Shown one piece after another: positions 33,401-45,143 of a DNA stretch of 64,000 nt. Position 1 is the stretch's first letter. Every line of letters starts with the position of its first letter. Origin of the DNA: Lotus japonicus. Lineage: Eukaryota; Streptophyta; Magnoliopsida; Fabales; Fabaceae. Under the pieces are notes generated by a model. That model saw only the letters and a list, made by a program, of their open reading frames with translations. It was not told the origin of the DNA and made no database searches. The DNA lies in contig NC_080046.1 in the NCBI RefSeq assembly GCF_012489685.1, forward strand, positions 20,459,304 through 20,523,303. Reading direction: 5' to 3'. The position numbers and the translations under genes are program-made.

Positions 33401-34031
33401 AGTTGACCCTCGCGTCTTCTGTGTGTGTTTGGGCGGACTACGCCATTGTCAGTTGAGTATGGCGGACCGGTTCACGATGGTTCACCCTTCAGGGGAAACT
33501 AGGTTGAAGAAGCTTGATCAGGAGGACTACAGTTCAGGGGTGGTCGACCCCGCTGGCCACCGAGCAACTTACTCGAGATGGGATTAGTGTAGGAGTAGTG
33601 TCGATGCTCTGACCGTCATGCTTCAGTTTTGGGGACAGGGTAGTTTCCTACCGGTAGCTTTTTGTGTGGTTTCCTATGGAGATCACAGAGAGCTGGTTGG
33701 ATTTAGGGGGTCTTTTCTTAGGCCGCTGGGCCAACTTGTTCTCAGATTTTGAGGTTTAGTGTTGCGGACACAGTATTTTTACCTTGGTTTGTACTTTTGC
33801 CTACGGGCGTTACTCTCTTTTACTTTCCGTCACTGGAGGTTTACTCGTGACGTGGTTTACAACTTACAGTGGGGGCTGTAATCATATTGTATATTAGTTC
33901 TGTTATCTTCGTTTTAGAGTTTCATCTCTTTCTGTCTTTACTTACATTATCGAAAAAAAATAATTCACGTTTTTCCGCTTAAGTTATTTCTTTGGTTACT
34001 AAAGTGACGCCACCGAAATCGGGGTGTTACA
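30454..34031 (+). repeat. 5' LTR of the Gypsy element (3578 bp)
   Basis: Identical in length to the 3' LTR, with about a dozen substitutions noticed by eye (for example GACACGATG versus GACATGATG near 30651/38548). It contains an internal tandem duplication at about 32618-32770 (TTTTCGCTCGATGAG, GGCTATCTAAAGTTTAGCCG twice). Short open frames inside (30686-30961, 32168-32488 and others) have no motif and are repeated in the 3' LTR. A TATA-like CTATAAATAGC lies at about 31129-31139. Confidence 0.95.
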
Positions 34032-34241
34032 TTGTGGTATCAGAGCTTGTCGAGTCTTTCGGGAGTCTTTGGGGAATAGGTCTTCTGTGCTAGGTTGTGT
34101 GACTCTGCAAAGAGTAAAAATTGATTGTCTGCCAAGCGATTTGTCGCTTAGAATTGATTGAAGTTATTGCTTAATCATATTGTATAGTATGTTAGATGCT
34201 ATCCGATGATGAGTACTAACTGTTTGTTTGACTATGCATAG

Positions 34242-35170
34242 GATGGTAAGCCCTGACCGTATGGCGAAGGCAATAGCTACCATGATTGAGGCAATGATGA
34301 ATCAGGCTACTGAGGATGCTTACAGACGCGCTGAGGAGGCGGCACGTGAGCAACCTCAACCGCTAATCGAGGCGTCCCAGTACCAGCAAAGTAGGTTGGA
34401 CCGAGCTGGAACTGGAGGACCAGTGAGGTCAGGTTCTCAGGAGTACCGTCATTTGGGGCCGTATCAGCATCCGAAGGAGAGGGGTTTTACCCCCAAGCTC
34501 TTTTAAGCCTTCCACTACTGCCACTCCAGGGGCAGGAAGCCAATCGGCACATCCTGAGGTGACATGTTTCAGGTGTGGAAAGAATGGACACTATGCTAAT
34601 GCATGTCTGGACCAAGGGCCTCGATGTTTTAATTGCAACCAGATAGGGCACTTGGCCGTGAACTGTAGAACGTTCCAAGCGGGACCGTCTGACAACAAGA
34701 TGAAGGGTAAACTTCCTGCCAAATCTAAAGGGGCGAGGAAGCAAGTAACGTGTTACAGGTGCAAGAAGGTGGGGCACCACTCTAACAAGTGTCCAGACGG
34801 GAGACCTCTATGTTTTAACTGCAATCGCCCGGGGCATCAAGCCAAGGATTGCAATGTAACCAGGGTTGAGCCATCTGTGCCTACGGTAAGAGGAAGACAT
34901 CCTGCTGCACGGGGAGGAGTCTATGTCTCGTGCGGCGAGGGAGCTGACGGACTAGTCAGAGGAGAGCGCACAAACGATGGTAACCTTCTAACTATTCCTT
35001 CTCATTCTAGTATAATACGCTCCATTACTCTCGTAGCACATGCCACGCACCAATTTTACTTAAATTGTTTAAGCATTGACTTTATAGTTATTACGCCTAA
35101 TAATACTTTATTTGACCGTTGCTTGTGTTTAAACTATAGAAGTTACACGAGGTTCAGAATAACACGTTAA
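34242..35170 (+). pseudogene. Gypsy gag remnant with four CCHC zinc knuckles
   Basis: Frame 34228-34506 gives a short gag-like piece (M-V-S-P-D-R-M-A-K-A ...) that lacks most of the capsid domain and ends at a TAA. Frame 34559-35170 carries four CCHC knuckles in two pairs: C-F-R-C-x4-H-x4-C and C-F-N-C-x4-H-x4-C, then C-Y-R-C-x4-H-x4-C and C-F-N-C-x4-H-x4-C, separated by a Lys-rich linker. Tekay gags usually show fewer, so an internal duplication of a knuckle pair is likely. Knuckles bind the element's RNA in packaging. A protease active site (D-S/T-G-A) was not found downstream. Confidence 0.85.
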
Positions 35171-36610
35171 GCCTAGAAAGTAGTCTTGCACCGATGCGTT
35201 TAACAAGAAGCTAGAAGCTGAAGGATGAATCTCAGGGAGATTCCGTATGGATAGTATATGTATGGTGTCGAGAGTGTGTAGTTCCGTAGCGGCATCATTG
35301 AGGATTTAATATCAAGACCTCTGTGACTACTGGATGTTAGGAACTCATCTACTGTTCCAGTGGGTTTTTCTAAATCTTCACCTTCGATGTATTAGGCCTG
35401 ATCAACTTAATATTGAGGGGGTGATATTCGGAATCAGAACTGGCAATGGACTTTGATAGATGGATTGGTAAGATTAATTTGATTGAATCGAGGATTAGTG
35501 GAGTCGGGAAGTAAAGTTTTTGTTAAGTAATTGATTTCCTTTGGGGAGGAGTTATAGTTTAAGAAATGGATATTCATTTAAGAAGTATTGAAGAATTAAA
35601 GGACATTTGAGGTCCAAACGTGGTGAAAGTTTAGGTTTTAAGTCTATGAATTCTTGTCTTAAGTGCGTAGGACTCAAGGTTTGTCAGGTTTTGATCGAGA
35701 GACTAAGTATCGGATTGATGGGAGGACGATCTAGTTACGGAAATAAAGAGTTAGTATTAAGATTAATACTTGAGGTTGTTATATGTGGACAAATTTCTTA
35801 GAGTCTAAGAGTGAATGGAACTTTGTTATGGATTCTGATATTGCATGCTGGGGTTAGCAAGTGAATTTCACTAAGTTAAGTGAGGATTTAAGGGTTAAGA
35901 TTGACCTTGGGAGGTGAAAATCATGTTCGAATCAGAGATTTAGTGGTGTTGGCATTAATGATTGTAGTTAAACCTCCGAATGTTGAGGGATCGGATGATA
36001 AAATGACTAGTTAAGTTTCCTGAGGTACAGCTATGGTTTGATCTTCTAGGGAATAAGTTCGGATTTGGGGGAAGTGTTAAGGATTTTAGGTAATTGTAAA
36101 GTGGGTTGTGAATAAGTGAAGGTTGGTTTTATGGTTCAAGTAAGGGAAGTCTCGAAAAAGGGGAGATGACAATAATGGATTGTAAGATATTAAGATGGTG
36201 ATTAGCTTATAAGTTGCTGATGAATGGATGTTAAAAGGGATTGGGTCTAGCGATGCACAAGGTATTAAGACTCACGTCGAGTTTTACTTTGAGTGATGAC
36301 TAAGTAGAAGATTGATTTCATGGTGCGAATGAGGATAGTTACGAAGTTGGAATCGACGTTAATGGACTAGTAGATTCCAAGGGAATAGTTCGTCTATGAG
36401 TTATAGAGCGATTGAGTTAAGTTTTGAATCATGAGTGGAGATCACGAGGACAGGTTGAACATTCACTCTGGAATGCCAGAGGTGTACTGAGTTTAAGCAG
36501 AATTTTTGGACGAACAAAAGTAAAGGATCAAGTGGTTAAGGTTGTGCAATTGCACGTAGCGTCAACCAATGTTATTTCCAACATAGAACCGACACGAGTG
36601 GTCGAGCAGG
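35171..36610 (+). other. Degenerate interior of the Gypsy element (protease/RT region lost)
   Basis: About 1.4 kb with no recognisable RT motif (no Y-x-D-D, no L-D-L-x-S-G-Y) in any frame. Near 36580-36640 the codons [10 protein letters not shown] echo V-I-E-L-D-D-I-E-L-K at the end of the integrase (38105-38140), suggesting scrambled element sequence. The rest is unassigned G-rich text with many stops. Confidence 0.5.
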
Positions 36611-38313
36611 ACGACATAGAGCTTAAAGTACTTGTTTGACCAGAAGGAGTTGAACATGAGACAACGACGCTGGATGGAATTTCTCAAGGATTACGATTTT
36701 ACCTTACAATACCATCCTGGAAAGGCTAATGTCGTTACTGATGCATTGAGCAGGAAGATGCATATCTCATCAATGATGGTTAAGGAGCTGCAACTGCTGG
36801 AACAATTTTGAGATTTGAGCTTAGATGTGAGAGCATCTGAGGGAGAACTGAAGTTTGGGACGATCAAGATCACCAATGGATTGATGGAAGAAATCCGAGA
36901 CCAACAGTTACAAGATGAATTTTTACTCGGAAAATAAGAATTTAGTAATTCAGGGTAAGGACCCGGAATTCAAGGTAGGGAGTGACAATATCCTGCGATG
37001 CAAGGATAGAGTGTGCGTACCTAACAACCCTGACTTAAGGAGGTTGATTATGGACGAAGGTCACAAAAGCAAGTTGAGCATTCACCCTGGAAGGAAAAAG
37101 ATGTATCAGGACTTGAAGGTGAATTTTTGGTGGCCAGGGATGAAGAGACAAGTGGCAGGATATGTAGCTGCATGTTTAATCTGTCAGAAGGCGAAGGTGG
37201 AACATCAGAAATCTTCAGGTATGCTACAGAGCTTGGATGTACCTCAATGGAAATGGGATAGCATATCGATGGATTTTGTCGTGGCGTTGCCAAGAACTCA
37301 AAAAGGATATGATTCGATTTGGGTAGTCGTGGATCGATTGACTAAGTTGGCTCATTTCATACTTGTGAGAACTACGTACAACGTGGATAAGCTATCAGAG
37401 ATTTATATAGCTGAGATTGTGCGACTTCATGGAGTGCCAACAAGTATCGTTTCCGATAGAGACCCGAAGTTTACTTCACATTTGTGGGAGCTATTCATAA
37501 TGCTTTGGGAACGAGGCTGAGATTAAGTTCTGCTTATCATCCACAGACTGATGGGCAAACTGAGAGAGAACTATCCAATCATTGGAGGATTTGCTACGAG
37601 CTTGCGTGTTAGGCAACAAGGGCAGTTGGGATACCCTAATGCCACTGATTGAGTTCACATACAACAACAGTTTTCATACGACCATAGGTATGGCACCGTA
37701 TGAGGCTTTGTATGGCCGCAAGTGTAGAACACCTTTATGTTGGTATCAAGATGGAGAGAATTTGTTAGTAGGACCGGAACTTCTGCAACAGATGACTGAG
37801 AAGATTAAACAGATCAGAGAGAAGATGAAGGCTTCTCAGAGTAGACAGAAGAGCTATGCAGATCAAAGGCGCAGAACCCTGGAATTTGAAGAGGGAGATC
37901 ATGTGTTTCTGCGAGTTACTCAGACTACAGGAGTTGGTCGAGCAATCAAATCAAGAAAGCTTACGCCAAAGTTCATTGGACCTTATCAGATTACTCGTCG
38001 TGTAGGACCGGTAGTTTATCAGATCGCACTACCGCCTTTTCTATCAAACATTCACGATGTATTCCATGCGACACAACTGAGGAAGTATATTGCTGATCCG
38101 ACACATGTTATCGAGCTGGATGACATTGAGTTGAAGGATAACTAGTCTTTCGAGACACCGCCAATCAGCATTGGTGACACAAGGATAAAGCAGTTGAGGG
38201 GTAAAGAGATCGAGTTAGTGAAGGTTATTTGGAACAAGGACACCGGCGATGCGACGTGGGAGCTGAAGGAAAATATCAAGGAACAGTACCCAGAACTTTT
38301 TACTGAACCATAA
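36610..38313 (+). pseudogene. Gypsy RNase H end, integrase and chromodomain-like tail
   Basis: From 36629: [16 protein letters not shown], then [15 protein letters not shown] (RNase H end), with frame breaks. The integrase frame 36915-37520 shows H-P-G-R-K-K-M-Y and C-L-I-C-Q-K-A-K (zinc region), S-M-D-F-V and V-S-D-R-D-P-K-F (two catalytic Asp). A frameshift near 37560 precedes the Glu-bearing G-Q-T-E-R segment. The C-terminal part, 37582-38145 (Y-E-A-L-Y-G-R-K-C-R-T-P and P-P-F-L-S-N-I-H-D-V-F-H), ends in TAG at 38143-38145. Beyond it, in frame, the chromodomain-like R-I-K-Q-L-R-G-K-E-I ... T-W-E-L runs to TAA at 38311-38313. The broken integrase confirms dependence on helper elements. Confidence 0.9.
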
Positions 38314-38350
38314 GTTTCGAGGTCGAAACTTTCTTTTTGGAGGGTAGTAA

Positions 38351-41300
38351 TGTAAGGCCCAAGTTTTAACGCTTTGGATAAGTGAATAAAATAAAAGAGT
38401 TTATTTGATTAAGATAAATTTGTGAAGGAAAAAGGTTCAGGAAAAGTCCAAGAATTTATCGAAAAACCGATAAGAGTTATAGCACGACTAACATACGCTT
38501 AATCCTAGGTCAAAGGTATTAGTGAATAGTTAATTTACGCTTTAGGACATGATGGAAACTAATTCCAAAAATCCTCAGAGAAATGTTAGAACTTCTCTTT
38601 TCCGTCCTTAAACAATTATTTCGATGCGAAATCCTGGAAAGTACGAACGTCAAATTCCAATTCTCGGAAGTTTGCCGAAACGGAATCCCTGATAGTTCGA
38701 GAAACCTAAGATCGACAGACGATGAAGATTTTTTCTATTCGGAGCTGCAAATGAAGATTCCACCCGCGTTCTCCTATTTCTCTCGTCATTCCCAATCTTT
38801 CTTCAGAAGGAAGTTTTCTCATCCGACGATCACTGCAAAAAGTAGTTTTTCGGGATAAACCGACTTACACCGACTTATGCCGATTTTGGATCTTTTGGTT
38901 TAACTCCAAGAATCCTTTTCTGAGTTCTGGAATTCTGTCGCCAGAACCTATCTTAGAATGCGCAGAGGAACGCGCAGGAAAAATCGGAATCGCAAAAAAA
39001 TCATTTTTCCGCATTTTCCAAAATCTATAAATAGCTCAAAAATTAGATTTTTGCCAAAAAATCACCCATTCCCTCCCCCAAAAACCGTGAGCAGCTAGAG
39101 AGAAAGAGAGGATCCGGATTTTCGCGAATCTTTGCCCGTTTTCTTCACCGATCGTTGCTAATCGAAGACCTTGAGGTAGGTAAACTATATCTCACTTCTG
39201 ATCGTCAGATCTGTCGACTTTTTCCATGTTTTTCTGAGCTCAAAGTTTGGAGCTTTTTGTAAAATTGTCCAAATAGCTTGATTTCAGTGTCTAAACTTCT
39301 TCCCTGCATGCTCCTGAGCGTGTTCTGCGGATTAGATTTTGTCAAATGTCGACGAAATGCCGCCGGGATCAATTTCTACCTTAAATACCCATTTTTCGGT
39401 AAAGTCGCAACCTTTAAGCTCTAATCTATCGACTTGGCTTAGTGCTAGTAGGATTTGTCGTCATAAACGTCGTTGTGGACGTCTCCATCCAATCTGTTTT
39501 TCAAAAATCCAATTTTGAAATTTTGAGCTAAAAATAATGACCAAACTACCCCTATATCAGTTTTGGATCCGAAAATTTTTCTGAGCTTAGAACCGTCTTA
39601 GTTACGGCGTATGTTAACCTAGGAACCAAGTTTGATCGAAGAAAAATCGACCCTCCCAATTAAGGAAAGTGGCCGAGAGCTATACCAAGGGGGGAGGAAA
39701 TCCGACTTTTTCGAAAACTTGTCTTAACGCGTTAGATTGTCGTACCACAGAGTTTGTAATGTACCGTGTAACCCTAGGACTTATTGCTTGCTGAGTTTCT
39801 GACTCAATGTGTTGATTTCTGTGATTTTGGCTTAAGGTTCTTTTGAGGAGTTTCCTGGAGATCAAGGCGAGGAACGTGAAGGAGGTTGTGAGGAAAACGC
39901 TGGAGGAGTTACAGGTGAGGGCTACTCTCTGAATTACTAGATAATGCTTTAGGTGTCGATGAAATTCGACTTGATTTATGTGTTATGCACCTAATTGCTA
40001 AATGTCTGAAATGATTTCTGAGGCTTCGGCCGCACTTGTTGAGTACTTGATGCCATGATATTGTGTGCTAAATGATTCACATGCTATGTGCTACATGGTT
40101 AACTTAGGATGTGTTGGAATATGCTGTTTATGCCTATTGGTTGAGCTGTTTCATGATGCTATTCCACTCGTGCCTATGTTTCTGGAAAGTGAGGATTACG
40201 GGCAAGTCATGCCGAATTTTTATGAGATTTTGAGAGAGTTTGAAAGGACGAACGAAGTTCGGACCTTGTTATATTTTAATGGATCGAGACCTTCTCAGAA
40301 ATTAATTGGGATTAGGGGATCCCTGAAACTCATAGGAAGTATCATAAGACTAAACGAAATCTATTTTCTCAAAGAAAATTCATAAGACATTAATCAATCT
40401 CTAAACCCCTTGAACAATGATAACAACTTTAGATAAGAGCTTAGAGCCTGAATATTAGTCTTGGAGATATGATAAGTGTCGTCGAGTCCAAGTTTTGAGG
40501 AACTTACAAGTTTTCGAGTATGTTGATACTCTTTTCGCTCGATGAGTAGTTTATTGTTTGGCTATCTAAAGTTTAGCCGGAGACTATAAGTTTCCAAGTA
40601 CTTCGGTACCTTTTCGCTCGATGAGCAGTTTATTGATTGGCTATCTAAAGTTTAGCCGGGAACCATGAGTTCCAAAGTATCTTCTTCTTCTTTTGATTAA
40701 TTCATTTTGTCGCAGAATCGACGTTTGCCTTAGGGTAGGCTTTTTAGAGACAATAAGTTAGCTAGAACATGTGACGACGTGTCGAGTGAGGTCGGAGACG
40801 TTGTTTGGCTAATCACTTGCATTCATGCACTCATTTTGAGGTTAATACACGGCGTGATACCAGACCTCGGTGGATTCCAAAATGGTCATAAGACCCGGAT
40901 TTCCATATTTAGGACACTACGGTGGTCCTTAGTAGCAGACGGAATGGCAGACCTACGGGTTCACTGCTGATCTGACTACTTTTGTGTGGTGTAAGAGGCG
41001 CCCGAGCGGAATGGTCCCACTTTGGCCGGTGTTAGGGCTGACTCGACGGTGTCCATCCTTCTTCCGGAATGCATTTTGTTACCCAGCATTGCATTTCATG
41101 CAACATACATGCTGACTTAGTTGCTGAGTGTGATTGGTACCTGTTTATCCTACTTGAGGCATGCTAATTGTTATTATGATCTTTATATTCATTGTGATAT
41201 ATGCAACCCTAGGATGTTATCCCTAAACGTATAAGCCTGAGAGGCTAAATAATTATTACCCTATATATCTGGTTTTATTATTTATATAATTCTTTGGAGT

Positions 41301-41928
41301 TGACCCTCGCGTCTTCTGTGTGTGTTTGGGCGGACTACGCCATTGTCAGTTGAGTATGGCGGACCGGTTCACGATGGTTCACCCTTCAGGGGAAACTAGG
41401 TTGAAGAAGCTTGATCAGGAGGACTACGGTTCAGGGGTGGTCGACCCCGCTGGCCACCGAGCAACTTACTCGAGATGGGATTAGTGTAGGAGTAGTGTCG
41501 ATGCTCTGACCGTCATGCTTCAGTTTTGGGGACAGGGTAGTTTCCTACCGGTAGCTTTTTGTGTGGTTTCCTATGGAGATCACAGAGAGCTGGTTGGATT
41601 TAGGGGGTCTTTTCTTAGGCCGCTGGGCCAACTTGTTCTCAGATTTTGAGGTTTAGTGTTGCGGACACAGTATTTTTACCTTGGTTTGTACTTTTGCCTA
41701 CGGGCGTTACTCTCTTTTACTTTCCGTCACTGGAGGTTTACTCGTGACGTGGTTTACAACTTACAGTGGGGGCTGTAATCATATTGTATATTAGTTCTGT
41801 TATCTTCGTTTTAGAGTTTCATCTCTTTCTGTCTTTACTTACATTATCGAAAAAAAATAATTCACGTTTTTCCGCTTAAGTTATTTCTTTGGTTACTAAA
41901 GTGACGCCACCGAAATCGGGGTGTTACA
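38351..41928 (+). repeat. 3' LTR of the Gypsy element (3578 bp)
   Basis: Begins TGTAAGGCCC after GGAGGGTAGTAA and ends GGGGTGTTACA. Offset from the 5' LTR is 7897 throughout, so no indel separates the two. Confidence 0.95.
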
Positions 41929-42150
41929 CACTGTGTGTTGGTCTCAATGGGTGTGCCTCCGAGATCCTTTCATCGTGGTTTCTCCTCCACGCTTCACTAG
42001 CGTCCTTGATCATTGTGTTCGGGTTTCTCAGCCAAGGTGTTTTGGGGTCGCCTTGTTTCTGCTGCAGGGGTTTGGGTTTTTGGTTAGGGTGTTGATGTTG
42101 GTGGATGGGTGTGTCTTGGCGGCAGTTGAGCCTGATTGTGCTTCGGCAAG

Positions 42151-42310
42151 GCTTAGTTCTGTACCCAATAAATCAATTGTCCAATCTTTTCCAGTTCTGT
42201 ACCCAATAAATCAATTGAAATCAATATCAGAGGTTCTTTTAGAAATCAATTGAAATTAGCATATGGGTTGTTTTCGTTTCCATTAGAGGGTTAATCCCAT
42301 TAGAGGGTGA
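42151..42310 (+). repeat. Short tandem duplication
   Basis: AGTTCTGTACCCAATAAATC followed by AATTG occurs twice, at about 42156-42180 and 42194-42218, followed by AAATCAATTGAAAT-type repeats. Non-coding. Confidence 0.6.
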
Positions 42311-42725
42311 TAGAATTCAGTGATGTCTCCTCAACGTGGGTGGGTGGGAAGGACAGCGACGGTGATGGGAAAACAAGTGGGTGACTTCCGATCCCACAAG
42401 AGAAGGGAAAATCGGACTTGCTTCGTTGTTGCTGGAAACAGAGGCAAAACAGCCATGGTGTGCAGGAGGCTGGAAATCGTACGGGTAAGAGAAGGAGAAG
42501 AACGGGGCGGCGCTACCTAGCAGTCTTCCCGTGCGCGTGAGGGTTTGAGAAGGTTACTGGAAAGTGAAATGCAAACATGAGTGTGTGATTGGCAAACAGG
42601 GGGCAAGAGAGTCACGTGACTCTTTCAATTACAAATTAAATCTGAACCCTTCATATTAATCTAGCAGTTGTAGTTTCTTGCTCTCATCTCTCACAATAAA
42701 ACATTCATCTCACTTAATATGTCTC

Positions 42726-42763
<38 letters not shown>
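42311..42763. repeat. TIR-element end and (TA)n tract at the left border of the viral block
   Basis: The part at 42610-42728 (GAACCCTTCATATTAATCTA, CTCTCATCTCTCACAATAAA, CTCACTTAATATG) is similar to the inverted ends of the element at 61056-62014. An (AT)n tract fills 42729-42763 and viral sequence begins directly after. A matching left end of this element was not identified near 42250-42320. Frame 42320-42520 has no motif. Confidence 0.5.
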
Positions 42764-42765
<2 letters not shown>

Positions 42766-44870
42766 ATCAGGAGCAGTAGCTCTAGGATAATAGTTCTTTT
42801 CTCCACTGATTCTTAGAATTGTGAATGACAGTGTTGATAGGAACACTTTTGACAGTTTGATCATCAGATTGAATATCAGAATCAGACTCAACCTTACCAT
42901 CTTTAATATTGTTTAAAGAAGTAGAGGTATTACGAGTAGAAGTTCGGCGGATTAAAGTCTCTTTAGGAGGAGCAGGAGCCGAAACAGTAGGATCGGAAAT
43001 AGTTTCAGAAGTTGGTTCTGGGGTTGGTGTTGGCGTTTCCGGGACAACTTGTTTGAGAAGCTGAAGTTGCTCAACCACCTTTTGGAGGAGCTCATTGTCA
43101 GATTCCTTTTTAGCCCGAAGAGTTTGAGCCGAGTGTCTGGAACGGCTACTGATTTGAAAAGGTTTGAAAAGAGGTTTCTCAAGTTGACATCCTTTAGGGA
43201 TATCAAGATTAGAAGAGGAAGGTTCGATCTTGACCTTTTCTTTACCTTTCCTGGAAGTGGAATCCTGCGATTGGGATTCTCCAAGAATTTGAAGATACTT
43301 ATTGGTATAGTTGGATTGTTCCATAAGGTCTTTGATGTCTTTACCAGTGACATCACCTTCTTCTTTCCTAGTCTTGAAGGGAGAAGCTAGGACAGGTGTA
43401 GATTGGGCTCCTTTAAGAAGAAAAGGAGTTTTAGGAGGTAGATTTGAAAGGGTTTCTTTTCCATCCTTATGCTGCCATTTAATCATGCCAACTTGGAAGG
43501 GGTAAGATTTCCTATTCTTATTGGCGTAATCTTGAAACCATTCGAAAAAGAAGATGTTTTGCTGGGTTTTCTCAAGGAACCCATAGAATTTTTCTTGGAT
43601 CTTCTTTCTCTTTTCACCCTGATACTTTGCCAAGAACCATTTTCTTTGCTGAGTCCATTGGTCAGAGTAAAAGTCTGCTCGGATACCTTCTTTGTCAATG
43701 ACAAATTCAGAAGTAATTGCTCCAATGAAATCAGAAGTCTCTCCAGGGGTTTCTAGAAAAGAATACGTTGGAGATAAGGTGGATTGATGATCTTCATTAC
43801 TCTTGTCATAGGTAGTTTTGACAGGAGTAGTATTGACATATCCAGCTAAATGGATAGTAGATCCGTCATGAGAGAGGGAAGGTCGAGCACTAGACTCAGG
43901 CTGGTTCCTTCTAGTCATAGAAAAAGATCTTCTAGACATGGCGGATTGGAAATCATTTGTGGATGTCCTAATAGATCTAGGGATAGAGAAGGAATTTCTC
44001 CTATCAAAGATGAGATCTACTTGGCCAGATTGGTGTTGGATGATTTCACGAAACTCAGGAGTTTCAACAGGTTGGGCTGGAGTAGCCTTTTCCAAAGACC
44101 ATTTCTCTGGAAGGGTGATATCACTCCATTGGATGGTTTTGGGAACAATAACGTTTGCCTTATCATAATCTGTAAGGAAAAGAGTTGTTTCTCCAGATTT
44201 CTCACAATTGGTTCGCAAGAAATAAGATTTGATAGAGTTCATTACCTTGTATTGAACCCTGTAGATCAAAGAGATTGGTATGGAATCTTCTTTCATATCA
44301 AGGCCGTGAAGCTTGATATTTAGGAAGAGAACGTCAAGGATGTTTTTGTCTTCCAGACTGACAGTTAGATCTGGAAAGCAATTGAAAAAGATTGGTCCAT
44401 TACTCAGGCTGGTTTCAACCGTTCCTAAGAGGGAGTCATGGAATTGATTATGTCTAATATCCCTAAGACAAAGGAGTACAGCGATGTCAAGAGATTTCCT
44501 GGTTAGGGGTTTAAGACCAACTTGAACACTACCTATATGAAGATAGTTGAAGTTCTTGCTGATATGTTCGTTGATGCTTTTCTCGGAAAGCAGATGGATT
44601 TCTTCATCATCAGATCTGAGCTTGTAGGTTTGCTCAACGGTTTTGATAATGAAATCTGATCGTTTGAAAAAGGATCCGTTTGGTTTGTAGATTTCAGCAT
44701 GAGAAATTTTTGGAATTTCCCAGTTGTCAAGATCTTGATTGATATCTTCAAAATGAATTTCTTCTTTGAAGACATATTTGGATAATTGATTGGATTGATG
44801 AGGATGATCGATGTTCCATTCATAGACAGATTTGGATAAATGATTGGATTGATGAGGATAATTTCTTCTT
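42764..44870 (-). pseudogene. Partial viral ORF1 copy (movement protein and start of coat region)
   Basis: The minus-strand frame is open from about 44860 to 42782 and matches ORF1 of the full copies from about residue 35 to 715, covering the movement domain (S-I-P-I-S-L-I-Y-R-V). The N-terminus is missing: before it lies a patchwork in which the coat-region words V-Y-E-W-N-I are joined to D-H-P-H-Q. The C-terminal end has a small deletion next to the (AT)n tract. It could not encode protease or RT. The intergenic promoter of the adjacent full minus copy (about 44975-45140) points into it. Confidence 0.9.
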
Positions 44871-45143
44871 CAGTGTCATCTAATATCCCTAAGACAAAGG
44901 AGTACTTCTAAGTTTCTCTCTCTAAACTCTCTATCTAAGCTCTACCAAACTCTGATTAACAAGGTTCAGAATGAGCCTATTTAAAGAAAAGATTGGACAC
45001 TGTTTGAATAGTTCCGGTTGAATAGTTCCGGTAGACGGTACTATTTGACTGGCACTATTTGCTACAGTAAAAAGTCAATTTTACTGTTGCTACAGTACAA
45101 AAATTGAATTATTACAGAATAAAATGATTACAAGACGACAAAC
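44871..45143 (-). promoter_or_regulatory. Viral intergenic promoter region (minus copy) and scrambled junction
   Basis: On the minus strand the region after ORF2 has CTTTAAATAGG (TATA-like) near 44985 and repeated CTGTAGCA-type words, as in the plus copy at 60468-60572. GAATAGTTCCGGT is duplicated here (45006-45032) but single in the plus copy. From 44871 to about 44930, short ORF1 pieces (TATCCCTAAGACAAAGGAGT) are pasted in, marking a recombination joint to the partial copy. Confidence 0.65.

Larger units (their letters stand above)
30449..41933 (+). mobile_element. Ty3/Gypsy chromovirus-like (Tekay-type) LTR retrotransposon, young but internally defective
   Basis: The element is 30454-41928 (11475 bp). 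Target duplication CAATG/CACTG (one mismatch) lies at 30449-30453 and 41929-41933. LTRs 30454-34031 and 38351-41928 are each 3578 bp, bounded by TGTAAGGCC and GGTGTTACA. The primer site TGGTATCAGAGC is at 34035-34046, and the purine tract GGAGGGTAGTAA precedes the 3' LTR. Gene order with integrase after RNase H, integrase motifs close to Tekay elements, and a chromodomain-like tail (about 38146-38310) indicate Tekay/Del. RT is absent and the interior is only 4.3 kb, so it must have moved with proteins supplied in trans. Confidence 0.94.
29948..42150 (+). repeat. Same repeat unit, copy 2, split by the Gypsy insertion
   Basis: The left part is 29948-30453 (AACCAAAACCCCTCAC ... TGGTCTATGTGTCGCTCTTT ... 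CAGTTGTTATCATCATGACA). The right part is 41929-42150 (CACTGTGTGTTGG, CAATGGGTGTGCCTC ... GGCGGCAGTTGAGCCTGATT). Copy 1 shows the uninterrupted form, CGTGACATTGTGTGTATGTC, across the same point, so the Gypsy element at 30454-41928 landed inside copy 2. Confidence 0.8.

Noticed and set aside
34035..34046. TGGTATCAGAGC read as a tRNA gene or a viral leader
   Set aside because: It lies 3 bases after a Gypsy LTR end and is the element's primer-binding site; no tRNA fold surrounds it.
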